From contig OW387133.1 of the NCBI GenBank assembly GCA_936440205.1, forward strand, positions 6,290,001 to 6,354,000: a stretch of 64,000 nt of DNA, in the 5' to 3' direction. Within the stretch, counting starts at the first letter, position 1; every line of letters starts with the position of its first letter. The position numbers and the translations under genes are program-made. The notes beneath the pieces were generated by a model that saw only the letters and a program-made list of their open reading frames with translations, searched no databases and was not told where the DNA came from. Shown here in pieces: positions 41,972 through 53,224 of the stretch. This DNA comes from Lepidonotus clava. Taxonomy: Eukaryota; Annelida; Polychaeta; Phyllodocida; Polynoidae.

Positions 41972-42257
41972 TTAGGCCAAAAAAAAGATAGTTGTGTTCA
42001 GGTAACATAGGTGGAAAAAAAAATAGTGTAGGTAGGTCGAAATTCTTTATTTGCTTTCTTTTTACTTTTTATCATCAACAATACGTGTCCTGGGCATTTA
42101 CATTTTGTTTTATGGTTTTCCATGCATTTTTAGGTCAATCCTTTTGGATTGTGAATTATCTTTTTTTACAAATTTTCTAAAAAAAACAAAAAAAGGGTAG
42201 GGGCAAAACATTAGGGTAGGCAGGGTTACCTGAACACAACATTTTTCTTTTGGCCTT
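41972..42257. mobile_element. family C MITE, copy 2
   Basis: TTAGGCCAAAAAAAAG..TTGTGTTCAGGTAACATAGG and GGTTACCTGAACACAAC..TTTGGCCTTA bound 286 bases, shorter than copy 1 but with the same order. Confidence 0.88.
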
Positions 42258-43074
42258 ATATATGGAAGAAAAATATCAAACCTAGAAATAAGAAAATAAG
42301 AAGGGGGTTCGGAGGCATAGCCCCGAATTAAAATAGAGTAAACAAATAATAGCATGACAAAGGAGCTATGTCCATGCATATATAAACATGCTTGTACGCT
42401 CGGATACAAATCTCGATACAAGGTTATCAATTCGCCTACACCTGCCCCCGGGGGGGGGGGGGGGGAGGGGGTCGCGACTTCCCTTCTCAATGCCCGGATG
42501 TGTGTGTTGAGGTTTTAAAAACAGACCAATTTTGAAGGACATTGCAAGTTCGAAAAACTACTCATAATGAAGGGATGCTGTTAATATATTTCATATCCCT
42601 ATTTGTTGATTTAATGGAAATGTATAATTATAACTATTCATGAAACCACATTATCAGTTTTCATCTATTTCCCCTAAGATACTTAGAAAGTGTTTTCTAT
42701 ATAACTATGTATAACTCTGTTTGAATTCCTAACCCATATTGAGTGAGGAGGTAAATTTCACACAAATTTTGAGTAAAATTTTCTCACTCTTTTCACTCAC
42801 TTGAGCCTGAAAAAGGACCCATCTCCTTAACTTTTCGACACACACATCCAGGCAGGTTTGAGACCAATTGGCCCCCTTTTATGTCACCAACAGAGAACAG
42901 GGCTGGGGTTATAGGTGCGGGGATGGTGTGTGGAAGCCAGTCTGTCCACCTTGTGTGGAGTGAAGCTATGTCTCCATACATCCGATTTTGGCCTGTGTCA
43001 TCCGTCACATGCGCTGGGTCATCCATCGTACATTGAGGCATCCTGTACCTGACCGTTGGCTATCTGTCAGCAGC
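42258..43074. other. no gene assigned; possible exon-like patch
   Basis: A G-run sits at 42,448-42,465. The stretch 42,790-43,074 has higher GC and open frames on both strands (82 codons on the - strand, a similar length on the +), and precedes the family J element. No domain is recognised, and the frames end before the element, so it is not called as a gene. Confidence 0.3.
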
Positions 43075-43255
43075 CAGGTATGCATTCCATAAAAATTTGG
43101 CGATAATTATCGCGAATTAAAGCACTTCCATAAAAGATCTGCGATACTCAAAATATTATCGCCAAGGCCTCAAATCAGTATCGTGGCGATAATTACAAAA
43201 TATCGCGGTTTTATGAATATCTATTTTCCCAAATATCAATTTATGAAAATATGTA

Positions 43256-44847
43256 TATGGTCCATTCTCACGAAACGTGCCCAATTCATGACAAAATAGG
43301 GGGGAAATTTTTTTTTTTTTCAGAATGAAATAATTTTTGGTCAATATATTCTTAGTGTATTGTAGTATCTATATATGTAATTGGGAACGTTAATATTAAT
43401 TATTTTTTAATTTATGCACATATAAATATCAGGACCCCCACGGACGATGACAACGCCCCCACGGACGATGACAAGCCCCCACGGACGATGACAACGCCCC
43501 CACGGACTATGACAATGCCCCCACGGACTATGACAATGCCCCCACGGACTATGACAATGCCCCCACGGACTATGACAATGCCCCCACGGACTATGACAGC
43601 CCCCACGGACTATGACAGACTATTAAACACTAAGAGATGTCAATATGTAATAGGATTAGGCTAAATCTTTATGATCAAAAGCAAAATATGTATTCCATAT
43701 TTAATCAGTATAATAATTCAACATCTACTACCAAATTTTTTGTATAGGACTATGAAATATATGCCCCCACGGACTATGACAATGCCCCCACGGACTATGA
43801 CAGCCCCCACGGACTATGACAGACTATTAAACACTAAGAGATGTCAATATGTAATAAGATTAGGCTAAATCTTTATGATCAAAAGCAAAATATGTAGCCT
43901 TCCATATTTAATCAGTATAATAATTCAACATTATCTACTACCAAATTTTTTGTATAGGACTATGAAATATATGCCCCCACGGACTATGACAATGCCCCCA
44001 CGGACTATGACAGCCCCCACGGACTATGACAGACTATTAAACACTAAGAGATGTCAATATGTAATAAGATTAGGCTAAATCTTTATGATCAAAAGCAAAA
44101 TATGTAGCCTTCCATATTTAATCAGTATAATAATTCAACATTATCTACTACCAAATTTTTTGTATAGGACTATGAAATATATGCCCCCACGGACTATGAC
44201 AATGCCCCCACGGACTATGACAATGCCCCCACGGACTATGACAGCCCCCACGAACTATGACAGTCTATTAAAACACTAAAATATGTCAATATGTAATAAG
44301 ATTAGGCTAAATCTTTATGATCAATTGCAAAGTATGTATCCTTCCGTATTTAATCAGTATAATAATTCAGCATTATCTACTACCAAACTTTTTGTATAAC
44401 ACTATAAAATATATGCCCCCACGAACTATGACAGTGCCCCCACGAACTATGACAGCCCCCACGAATTATGACAGGTCAATAAATATCCCAATAACATCAG
44501 AAAATATAGCCTAATATTTATTTATTTTCAACCAGAAATGTACACATTAATACATACTAACCTATGGTAAAATATAATTAAGTGACACCTAAAAAGTTTT
44601 GAAATATAGCCCTAAGATCTAATACACAAAAAGTACACCACATCATAATTACTCAATTTTTCATATTTTTCAACATATTTCTTTAAATTTTGAGAGACTA
44701 TGTGCAAAAGGGGAGTCCATAATGCGGATATAGTATGTACGGATGGATATACACCAAAAAAAATGAAATAATATTTACATTTCTTTCTGATATAGCTCAA
44801 TAACATGAAATCCGCCAATTGGGCACGTTTCGTGAGAATCGACCATA
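43256..44847. mobile_element. family K element with satellite interior
   Basis: ATGGTCCATTCTCACGAAAC and its reverse GTTTCGTGAGAATCGACCAT bound 1.59 kb inserted in family J; the inverted ends extend through GTGCCCAATT. A related family J sequence at 57,955 lacks the insertion and serves as an empty site, showing a TA or TATG-type target. The interior is the satellite below plus AT-rich DNA. Confidence 0.88.
43430..44480. repeat. two-level satellite: 21-bp units within about 205-bp units
   Basis: The basic unit is GCCCCCACGGACTATGACAAT. Runs of 2-9 such units alternate with a 150-base AT-rich block (ATTAAACACTAAGAGATGTC ..TTTTTTGTATAGGACTATGA). The composite repeats about four times with a 204-232 base period. 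21 bases being a multiple of three gives open frames (repeated MPPRTMT), which are a by-product. Confidence 0.92.
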
Positions 44848-45004
44848 TGTGACCAAGGAAGAAGGCTGTATAGTTTAAGTTTTATTGAAAAAAAATTTGA
44901 ACCAAAAAAAAATTTAAAAAAATTTCATGTGGCGATAACATTTGTTGGTATCGTGGTATATCTTCAACCTGGATTATTGCAAAATTTTTATGGAATGCCC
45001 CCCA

Positions 45005-45273
45005 GAAATCACCCTTGAAGCGATGACCTATGATGGATTGCGTGTAATGGATGACGGACTCATTGAGACGTAGCTTAAAGGTGTGTGACCAAGATATTGA
45101 TACCTATAACATGGCACCGTTTAAGAGGATACCAGCCAGTTCTTCATCTTAAAACTCAGCAAAATTAGCTTTGATAGCTTTTTTCTAATGGTCCACTAAT
45201 ACTTATTTAATGTTCTACACTGACCAAATCATAGAGAAAGCTTAAACAATAGTTTAAATGTATATTTTTATAA
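45005..45273. other. unassigned
   Basis: Directly after the acceptor-like end of family J there is a short open + strand stretch (ITLEAMTYDGLRVMDDGLIE then stop). It may be an exon piece or chance; nothing else is seen. Confidence 0.25.
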
Positions 45274-45371
45274 GGGGTCGTCCTTTAATGACGTCATGCA
45301 GCAGGGGAGAGAGACCATGTTTCCATGGCCAGGCAAGACAAGGAGGGGTCATGTGGTGCATGACGCCACGT
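45274..45371. mobile_element. family G MITE, short
   Basis: It starts GGGGTCGTCCTTTAATGACG and ends near GTGCATGACGCCACG; TGACGTCA is conserved at the left only. Confidence 0.6.
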
Positions 45372-45451
45372 TGAAAAAAATCAATTTCAAGAATTTCTTA
45401 GAAAAATTGTAAATAAAGTTGGGATTTTCAATGCTGAAATTTCTATTTTTA

Positions 45452-45605
45452 GTTAGGGGAGCGGTCTCGTCCTACCGTTGTTAGGCTTACATCTGAAGAC
45501 GTTAGCCTAACAACACGACGGCCAGCAACGTGTTTTCCACTTTTGGAATGTAAGGGACTTACAACATATTAAGTTACGTCCGTCTCACAGATGACAGTGT
45601 GGCTC
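45452..45605. repeat. diverged relative of family F
   Basis: It shares TTTCCACTTTTGGAATGTAA and ACGTCCGTCTCAC with the reverse complement of 30,254-30,450, and GTTAGGCTAACG-type words. Boundaries unclear. Confidence 0.4.
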
Positions 45606-45619
45606 TAAGATCTAAGGCT

Positions 45620-45835
45620 AAAGCCCCATACCCACTAGGCAATTTTACCAGCGAATGGCGACAGGAAACAGCAGAATCAATGGTAAAATCATTACCAATT
45701 CAGATCACATGTTAGTGTGTAATATTGAAATGCTACATACTAACATGTGATCTGTATTGGTGATGATTATACTAGTGATTCTGCTGTCGCCCATCACCAG
45801 TCGCCGGTAAAATCGCCTAGTGGGTATGGGGCTTT
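45620..45835. mobile_element. family A MITE
   Basis: AAAGCCCCATACCCACTAGGC and GCCTAGTGGGTATGGGGCTTT are perfect inverted ends. The interior also pairs: GATCACATGTTAGT..ACTAACATGTGATC, so the whole 216 bases can fold. Confidence 0.92.
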
Positions 45836-45866
45836 AGTCAGGAATATCTGGGAGCCTGACCTGTTC

Positions 45867-46187
45867 TTATGCCGCATCCCCATTGGGCCGACTTATGATG
45901 GTGATTAGTGAAAATTAGTAGATTTCACTGGCGACCAAGGAGAAAAAACAAGTCATTGGGCGACCAACTATAGTCGCCAGGCTACTAAAAAATCAATATC
46001 CAGGATGGGACGCTCTTTTAGTTAATCGCCAGACGACTAACCATGTTAGTAGCCACCGAATTTTGTAATCTAGTCGCCCAAGTGCTAGAAATTACGGCAC
46101 CAGTTTCTGGTTGGTCGCCGGGCGACTAATAACATTTGTCATCGCCGACTTTTGTAATCTAGTCACCCAAATGGGTACCAGGCATTA
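45867..46187. mobile_element. family B MITE
   Basis: TTATGCCGCATCCCCATTGGG to CACCCAAATGGGTACCAGGCAT, next to a second copy with which it shares the junction TTA. Confidence 0.75.
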
Positions 46188-46561
46188 TGCCGCGTCCCCA
46201 CTTGGGCGACCAACGACGGCGACCTACCTTGGTCGGCCGTCGATTAGTGAATTAGTATGTCGCCGGGCGACCAAGGAGACCCCATTGAAAAATAAAAGTT
46301 AGTCGCCACGTTGGGACGCTCTTGCAGTTGGTCGCCGGGTGACGAGGGGGAACTTTAGTACGTCGCCCGACGATTAACTAATCGCCCGTGGCCATTGAAC
46401 AATATTAAACATGTCAAATATTTTCCCCAAAAACCAGGGCGACTAGTGGTTTGGTCGCCAGACATCACGGCGCCAGTGTGGAGTTGGTCGCCGGGCGATT
46501 AACAACCTTAGTAGTCCGCCGACCAAGGAAATCTAGTCACCCAAATGGGGACCAGGCATTA
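46185..46561. mobile_element. family B MITE, reverse orientation
   Basis: TTATGCCGCGTCCCCACTTGG to CCAAATGGGGACCAGGCATTA. Read in reverse it aligns over its whole length with 16,094-16,480, including GGCGCCGTCATGTCTGGCGA-type and ATTTGACATGTTTAATATT words. Confidence 0.9.
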
Positions 46562-46596
46562 AAGGGCTTTGGGCTCTACTACTTCTGCGATGGGTT

Positions 46597-46736
46597 GGGG
46601 TGGGTCCTCTTATCATGATGTCATTTCCAGAGAGGGAGGGGGGGGGGGGTCAAGGGTTGCAAGGCAAAACATAACAAGGGGGAGGGAGGCGTCAAAAAGT
46701 ATCAAAAATAGCATGACGTCATTAATGGACGGCCCC
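46597..46736. mobile_element. family G MITE
   Basis: GGGGTGGGTCCTCTTATCAT at the left and GCATGACGTCATTAATGGAC GGCCCC at the right; the interior has G-runs and AAGGCAAAACATAACAAGG. Confidence 0.75.
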
Positions 46737-47093
46737 TAAGTGTGAAAGCATTCTCACACATGAAGTGTGAATCTTTGGGAGGCAAGCCTGCACAAAGCTG
46801 GTGAAGTCACGAGATACACTGACACTCCGCTATAACTCATAGGCAAAAATTAATTTGCATGTTACTAAAAGAAATTAACTGAGAAAAATTCGTTACTTTC
46901 AGAATCTCTGGCTAGAAATACATCTTATACTCATGTGTGAAATATATTATTATATATTATATGTACTTAATTTTTAACATAATTAGATGTGCAATGCACT
47001 GGTCTTAACATGATTTTATAATCTATTATTCTTAGTTTTTATTGGCAAATATTATGTGTCGCACAATTGTATTGTGGTTAACTAATATACTTC
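46737..47093. other. AT-rich DNA, no gene seen
   Basis: No repeat ends, RNA genes or coding exons recognised in this stretch. Confidence 0.3.
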
Positions 47094-47646
47094 CTTTAAA
47101 GAGAGGAGCCAGTGAATATAAATTCTAATAGTGCTGTGATCTCCACCATCCAAATAATTGCTATGCCAAATTGCTTACGCTTATCTTTATTATTTCGAAT
47201 TTTATACATAAATCCCAGTCTGCAACTTGTGCAGCATGCACAGTGTATTTCTCTGAGTGTGACGTCACAAACAGACAATTGTAAAATAGAAAACTAAAAA
47301 AATTATTAAATATAATGCCCTTCTCTTTTAATGAGTCTAATAGTGTTCAATACAACAAAATTGAATGATATATGTAAAAACTATTTGAAAAAAGAATTAT
47401 ATGCATTTTGCAATTTAAGAATTTGAACATAACAGTTTCCTTGCGTGACGTCACACACAGATGTCCAATTTCAGGCTGACAGGGCACCCAAGAGGTTTCT
47501 AATATGAACACTTCATTAAGGCTCAAAAAGAACTATTCATAACAGGAAACATCTCATGTATATCTTTATTAGCATTAAATCTAACATATAGAATACAAAT
47601 TGAAAGAAAGATGGCAAAAAGATATTTCACTGGCCCCTCCCTTTAA
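47094..47646. mobile_element. family L element, copy 1
   Basis: CTTTAAAGAGAGGAGCCAGTGA and TCACTGGCCCCTCCCTTTAAG are inverted ends. Two GTGACGTCACA sites lie inside, near 47,258 and 47,447. A second copy is at 59,142. Confidence 0.88.
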
Positions 47647-47914
47647 GTGTAGTTGCCATACAAATTATACCATAAGTGTCGTGTAGTATGTATACAAACG
47701 ATATCACAAACTTAGTGGTTGATTTCTTTCTGATATTACCTTGTCATAGTATAAACCTTATCTACATTAACACTTTTTTCTATAGATAAGGAAGCCAGTT
47801 CATGTGAATCAAAATGCAAATTTGGGCAGCATTACCTTATCTTAAGTCGCTGCACTTGCTTACAAGCATTAACATTTGTCGAATTTCCGAATTCTGACAT
47901 CTTATTTATGTATA

Positions 47915-48235
47915 CAGGCCCGTATACAAGGGGGGTGCCCCCCCCCTACTAGTAAGTTTTACAAAAAGTTCCACCTTCCCTTCAAAATTTCATTGTAAAA
48001 ACCCTGAAATATCGGGGGAAATGTTAGAAAGTCCCACTTAGGTCGACAAAGTATTCGTCTCTGTATATTGCCGTTCCATAGCGGACATCGAGGGTGGAGG
48101 GAGGGGATGCAGCGCAAGATACACTTGGGGAGCCTCGCCACCCCACTTTTTAAGTCGAAATTATTGAAATTATAAGCAAAATTTCCATTTATGGAACCTC
48201 GCCACCCCCTTCAACAGAACCTGTATACGGGCCTG
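47915..48235. mobile_element. family H MITE
   Basis: CAGGCCCGTATACAAGGGGGG at the left and CCTGTATACGGGCCTG at the right. GTTCCACCTT and CTCGCCACCCC words recur inside. Confidence 0.85.
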
Positions 48236-48359
48236 CATGATGTACTAATGGTAGTCAACCAAAGCCAGACAGATGTCGTCAAGCCTGAAGTTTCTTTTTA
48301 ATGTGTATTCCCTTTTTTAACTGTTAAGCCCCATTCGCCCTGGTGTATCGTCTGGTCAT

Positions 48360-48428
48360 AGAGGGGGGAGGGGCAGTGCAGTGGTTAACGTCCCCGGCTC
48401 GCTCGCGGTCAGACCGGGTTCTAGCCCA
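48360..48428 (+). repeat. tRNA-derived SINE head
   Basis: GTGCAGTGGTTAACGTCCCC (A-box-like) and GACCGGGTTCTAGCCC (B-box) are 40 bases apart, the classical RNA polymerase III promoter spacing. The sequence resumes after the J insertion (AGTGATGTTCCCTGCTCCAC). Confidence 0.65.
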
Positions 48429-48751
48429 GGTATGCATTCCATAAAGATTTGGCGATAATTATCGCCGATCAGAGCACTTCATAAAACTCAAATAATTATC
48501 GCCAAGGCACCACAGCAGTATCGTGGCCATAATTTTGAAAATATCGCGGTTTTAAACATATATATTTCACAAAGATTAATATATCAAAATATATGTATTT
48601 GATTGAGGAAGAATGCTTTATAGTTTAAGTTTGACTAAAATCAAAATTGAACGAAAAAAAAAAAAAAAAAATTTTTATATGGCGATAACAATTTTTGGTA
48701 TCACATCGTTTCTTATACAGGATTATCGCCAAATTTTTATGGAATGCCCCC
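48429..48751. mobile_element. family J element, copy 2 (uninterrupted)
   Basis: (CCCA)GGTATGCATTCCATAAAG to TTTTTATGGAATGCCCCC(CAGAG). CA lies on both sides (48,427-48,428 and 48,752-48,753). An A-run of about 17 lies at 48,655. It is 323 bases with internal TGGCGATAATTATCGCC palindromes near the left and TATGGCGATAAC near the right. Confidence 0.85.
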
Positions 48752-49151
48752 CAGAGTGATGTTCCCTGCTCCACTACCTCATGCATGCAAGAATAATATC
48801 ATTTTCGCAAGCAATCTCATCTAGAATCATAGGCGTAGGCTATGAAAATATTTGCCATGTTGACACGTTTAGGGGGTAGGGGAGGTGAACGTCGTTGAGG
48901 CGTTGGCACCACTGGTTGGCATTGGCACTGCATGGTCTCAAGTCCCATGCAGTGCAGCATTGAAAATAGGATATTTGGATGACCCCTCGCAGAATTGTGC
49001 CCAAATGGTCCACAGGACTGTAGTGGAAGAACATTTTGATAAAGTGAACTCAGCCTGTATAAAAATCCTATTAAAAATAAAGAATCCAACGTTTCCAACA
49101 TTTGCAGGTCGCAGAGACCTGCGATGACCAGGGCGAATTAAATGGGGCTTT

Positions 49152-49422
49152 ATAGCTTTTTTTTTTTTTTTTTTTTTATAGAAGTGACGTTGGCGTCTGT
49201 TATCCATGATAATACAAAAATCTGTATAATAATTTGACACGGCCTGTGGGCATAATCCGCTTTCAGTGGCTCCATGCACAGAGATGATCTTATTCTGTAA
49301 GCATATTGCAATAAAGAGATTGCAACCGCATTAATGGTGTGTGAATGGTTTATTGTCTTAACATAAAAGTTCGGAGCACATTTAAGATAATTACATGTAC
49401 ATGTATTCCCGTAAACTCATAG
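49152..49422. other. T-run and unassigned DNA
   Basis: A T-run of about 20 at 49,159-49,178 follows family N. No other feature seen. Confidence 0.3.
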
Positions 49423-49580
49423 CAGTGGCGGATTTAGAGGGGGTCACAGGGGGCACACGCCCGCTCCCTATCTTTATCAAAATATCGTTTTTTCGATATA
49501 AAATTATTGGATTTGGAGGGTCCAGTATAAATTTTTACAATAGGGCGCCCCCCTTTTGAATATTTCTGGATCCGCCCCTG
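49423..49580. mobile_element. family I MITE
   Basis: CAGTGGCGGATTTAGAGGGG and GAATATTTCTGGATCCGCCCCTG are inverted ends of a 158-base element. The interior has AATATCGTTTTTTCGATAT. Confidence 0.8.
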
Positions 49581-49644
49581 CTTAGGTATATGGTAATAAA
49601 GAGATTTCTACTTTAGTAATGTTAATGTTCGGAACATAGTTAAG

Positions 49645-50175
49645 ATTTCTTTTTAATCAACTTTATTATCCTGAAACGATACAATTTGGCTTATAGCCTG
49701 TTTTCATTGACACCTAAGAAATAGATGAATTGTGTATGATCGTAGGCACTACCAATGAAATACATAAATATAACAAAACAATCCACATTAGATAGAAATT
49801 ACAATGATCCAAAATTAATATAAAAGTTATAAACTTACCAAACCTCAAGAAGATGTCTCCCTACCCACAGGTCTTAAGAAATAAAAAGGATAACAAAAAA
49901 AGGAAAAGAAATAAAAAAGATAACAAAGGGTACACAAGTTTAATGAACATACACGTATGATGAACGTACAGAGTATCTCTTTTACATCATGCTTCTACTG
50001 AAGTCATATGGGACAATTACAGCAAGCAATTTAAAGAATAGGCAATAATATTTCCTGTTTAGACAGCTTTTTTTTTATTAAAAGTATTTAAAGATACCTC
50101 AGAACAAACAGCAGGTGATAGTTTGTTCCAGCACTTGGCACCTTGATATAAAATGCTCCTTTCAAAGCTGGTGGA
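49645..50175 (-). mobile_element. 3-prime fragment of another non-LTR element
   Basis: On the - strand at about 50,165-50,095 the frame reads RSILYQGAKCWNKLSPAVLR, which matches the conserved end of many CR1/Jockey-group ORF2 proteins. It is followed by a UTR-like stretch to about 49,645. Only this end is present and the frame stops soon after. Subfamily cannot be set by eye. Confidence 0.5.
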
Positions 50176-50632
50176 CTAGGCTAGGGGCGTTGCCTGTAGG
50201 TGGTTGAGCGGATAAGCCTCTCTGGACTGATAGTGTCAACGGGAGCACAGCGACACATGTTTTGGATTTACTAAACATTATCCTTTCACATGAGTGTTTC
50301 TGGCACCTCTTAATGAAGAGCTACATTCTGAGATGACCCGCGGTCGAGACAGGAAGGAAGACAACGACATACACAAGCTAGCATACTGGAATAGTTATGA
50401 TGGAACAATAGTAATCGACAACCCAATACATAACCATAAAGTAAAACCCTATAGTTCACAGAGTACGTTCAGTCAGTTTAATAAAGAAAATATTACCATC
50501 ATCAAAATTTGGTAGTATTTTGTTCTTACAAATAGCCATGGACTGATATCTATCTAGGTATTGTTTGACTTTACTCAAAAGGTATATCTTTTGGGACACC
50601 AGTTTAATACATTCAGCAGCATTCAAAATTAA
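50176..50632. other. unassigned DNA
   Basis: A 73-codon + strand frame (50,294-50,515) lacks splice or domain support. No repeat ends seen. Confidence 0.3.
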
Positions 50633-50993
50633 ATTCTCCCAACCACGGATAGCAAGTTTCTTGAGGCGTACCTGCAGGTTAGATTATATCAGGTTGCATG
50701 CTGGGTAATTTGTCGACAAGACCCAAGGCATTAGCATAGAGATTTTCATAATTTTTATCATTATTCATAGTTAAACATGATGAAAATTTTGCAGACTTAT
50801 TTTTTAAAACATGTATCTATATACACTTAATATTTTCTAAGTGGTTTGAAAATGTACTCATTATTGGTGGATATATAACCATTATTTGTTTATTTTCTAT
50901 AGTTTTTCCAGGGTTTTTGTCGACAAAATAAGCCCAAATTAGCATGCAGGTACCTTAAATACTGTAAATCAGCTATCCGTGGTAGGGAGAATT
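50633..50993. mobile_element. family O MITE, copy 2
   Basis: AATTCTCCCAACCACGGATAGC and GCTATCCGTGGTAGGGAGAATT are near-perfect inverted ends. The internal order (GCATGCTGGGTAATTTGTCG, then TTTGTCGACAAAATAAGCCC, then GCATGCAGGTACC) matches copy 1 closely. Confidence 0.9.
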
Positions 50994-51819
50994 GTATAAG
51001 TATTCCCGTATACCAGTACTAGTATCAGAGAGCATTCTACTCTAGAACCGGAGTAATCAGAGTATGAAAAGGATGTCGGAGTCAAAGAGACGAAGCAAAT
51101 TAGTTTATTATATATGGGAAACTGTGTGTAAACCCACCAATGACCTGATTCACAATATATAACTACTATACTTTGAAAACCGCTTATGGCATTTCTATAA
51201 TCAAATGAAAATTGGTTTTCATAAAAATGATGAACGCAAGTCGCTCAAAAACCACTTTAACTGTACATGTAAGTTACTATCAAACCCCTCAAACCATGGA
51301 AAGGCACGCAGAACATTGCAATGAAAACCAAGCTATATACGCCGTATGTGGGTCTAAAAATAGCGCATCGCGCTGCGAAATTTCGCGGAAATCGCGAACG
51401 GAGGTTGGGTGGACGTTTAACATGGGATCCTATGGGAGAAAACATGATATTTCACTGTAACTTTTTAAATTGCACTCGAATCGTCATACAGTAAATGAGA
51501 AAAAGTTTGGAATTAATCCCAGGAATGCGATACAAGCCTTCAAATGTTCGCATTGTATCAATTTTTCGCATAATCGCGAAAATTCGCGTTTTCCCCATAG
51601 GCCCCAATGCTAAACGTGGTCACTTCTGGCGCCCAGTATTTCACAGCGCGATGCGGAAAATGACGCAAATTTCGCCACATACCTCAAACCCCTTTATCGC
51701 TATAGGTCCTTGTTTCATATATATTATTTTTACAATATATCATTTTCAAAAACCAGGCATAAATATAATTTTATATTTATAAAGAAAAAAACAGGCAAAA
51801 AAATAACAAAAGGATACAA
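50994..51819. other. unassigned DNA with scattered CGCG words
   Basis: Around 51,360-51,680 there are repeated TTTCGCG, AATCGCGAA and GATGCG words, possibly an old repeat. Open frames on both strands have no domain support. Confidence 0.3.
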
Positions 51820-52966
51820 TTCAGGATAGGTTCACCATACAACGGATAGCTGATTTTGACCAATTTTGTTGAAAAATAAACCTGGAAAAAACTATAGAAA
51901 GTTAATAAACAAATGTTATATTTCCTCCTATAATAAATTGATTTTCAAACAACTTGGAAAATATGTAATGTATATGGATACACATTTAAAAAGTAATCTC
52001 TAGGTTTTCTTCATGTCAAACTAGAAATTGTGACATGATCAATGAAAATTCCCATGCTAAATTTGAGGCTAAATCAAGATGCATTGTGGGAAATATGTTG
52101 ACAAGGCCATTTCCTGTTATAACCCTTTCACATATCATAATTGGTCATTTACGACATTTTCCTTTGTTTGAGATTATTAAAAGATAGAATTTGGTACTTT
52201 TTCTTTTTATTACTGTATGTACTCCAATTTATGAAGTTGAATTTTAAATATTTTCATTACATCTTTTTATATTGCCATAAGATGTATTATTCCTATTGAT
52301 TTTCCCATGTTTTTGTCTACAAAATATGCCAAAACTAGCCTGCAGGTGCATGAAATACATGAAAACTTGGTACTGCGTCCACCTGAAATAAGGAGACTTA
52401 TCCTTGACCCGTTTTACAAAGATACAGGAAGGTAAAATGACGTCTATGGGGACTGTGACGGTGGACATGGTTGACGGCGTCGGTGAAACTTTAAAACGTT
52501 CAGCTGTAAAACCTGTAAAGTATGTCTTGTTTATTTTTAAATCCATATGCATATTTCTTACATGCCCAACCATATGAAGTTCAAAGATATTATCAACGAC
52601 ATATCCCGGTTTAATCCATACATTTATGTTATGAGTGTCTCCTGCAGGTTAATTTCGCCTCATTTTGTCTAAAAAACCAACAAACAGGGACATTTATAGA
52701 AAAAATACGAATATTTGCTTCAATTCGATTTACCTATAATGAATGAATTTTGAAACCAACTTGAAAAATGATCAATATATACAGATACAAAATGGAAATA
52801 AGTCAAAACAAATTTCCTATGATGTTTAACCACATGCCATAATTAATGAAAATTCCTATACTTAAGCTTATTGTCATTTGTCAACATATTTCCCAGAATG
52901 CACCCTGTTTAGGGATAGTCTGCAGGTTGCGCTCAGAAAATCGGCTATCTGTGGTAGGGTGAATTG
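51820..52966. mobile_element. family O elements, composite
   Basis: It begins AATTCAGGATAGGTTCACCATACAACGGATAGC (split here: AATTCAGGATAGG, then TTCACCATACAACGGATAGC) and ends CGGCTATCTGTGGTAGGGTG AATT. It holds at least three sets of CCTGCAGGT / GTCTACAAAATA / GCATTGTGGGAAATATGTTG words, so it seems to consist of several overlapping family O copies. Confidence 0.6.
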
Positions 52967-53224
52967 CTTACCTATATCCTGACCTTCCTGTGATACTAGT
53001 TACCAATACCACATGTTTTACGTTCATGTTTTGAAGTAGAATGACACACGCCCTATAACGTATAGGACCTGCCAATTCTTTATCAGGCACACAAGGGGCA
53101 GGACGTTTCAGTAGCAAAAGGTGATACGTACCATACACCAGGATGTCGTTGATACGGTAAGTCAAACCACCATCACCTCTATGGGCCTTTGAGGCCTAGC
53201 TAATACGTAATTATTGGATAGTTT

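Larger units (their letters stand above)
43077..45002. mobile_element. family J element, copy 1, split by family K
   Basis: The left end is (CAG)GTATGCATTCCATAAAAATT with TGGCGATAATTATCGC; the right end is AAATTTTTATGGAATGCCCC CC(AG). Net length of J is about 335 bases. The ends carry GT and AG in splice-site context on the + strand, and CA stands on both sides (43,075-43,076; 45,003-45,004). Comparison with 57,950-57,970 shows the uninterrupted J sequence ATGTATGTGACCAAGG. Confidence 0.8.
48325..49151. mobile_element. family N element, carrying a SINE head and family J
   Basis: AAGCCCCATTCGCCCTGG and CCAGGGCGAATTAAATGGGGCTT are inverted ends 827 bases apart. The left part holds a tRNA-derived SINE head, itself interrupted by family J, giving three levels of insertion if the TIR pairing is right. 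Confidence 0.55.

Noticed and set aside
42793-43041. 82-codon - strand ORF as a gene
   Set aside because: No domain, an equally long open frame exists on the other strand, and no splice continuity could be shown.
43412-43606. 64-codon - strand frame with IVRGGIV repeats
   Set aside because: It is the reverse translation of the same satellite.
43428-44480. CRISPR-like array of regularly spaced repeats
   Set aside because: Units are directly tandem without unique spacers and sit in an animal transposon.
43671-44514. Four 64-67 codon frames with repeated MPPRTMT
   Set aside because: They follow from a 21-base satellite unit being a multiple of three, not from coding selection.
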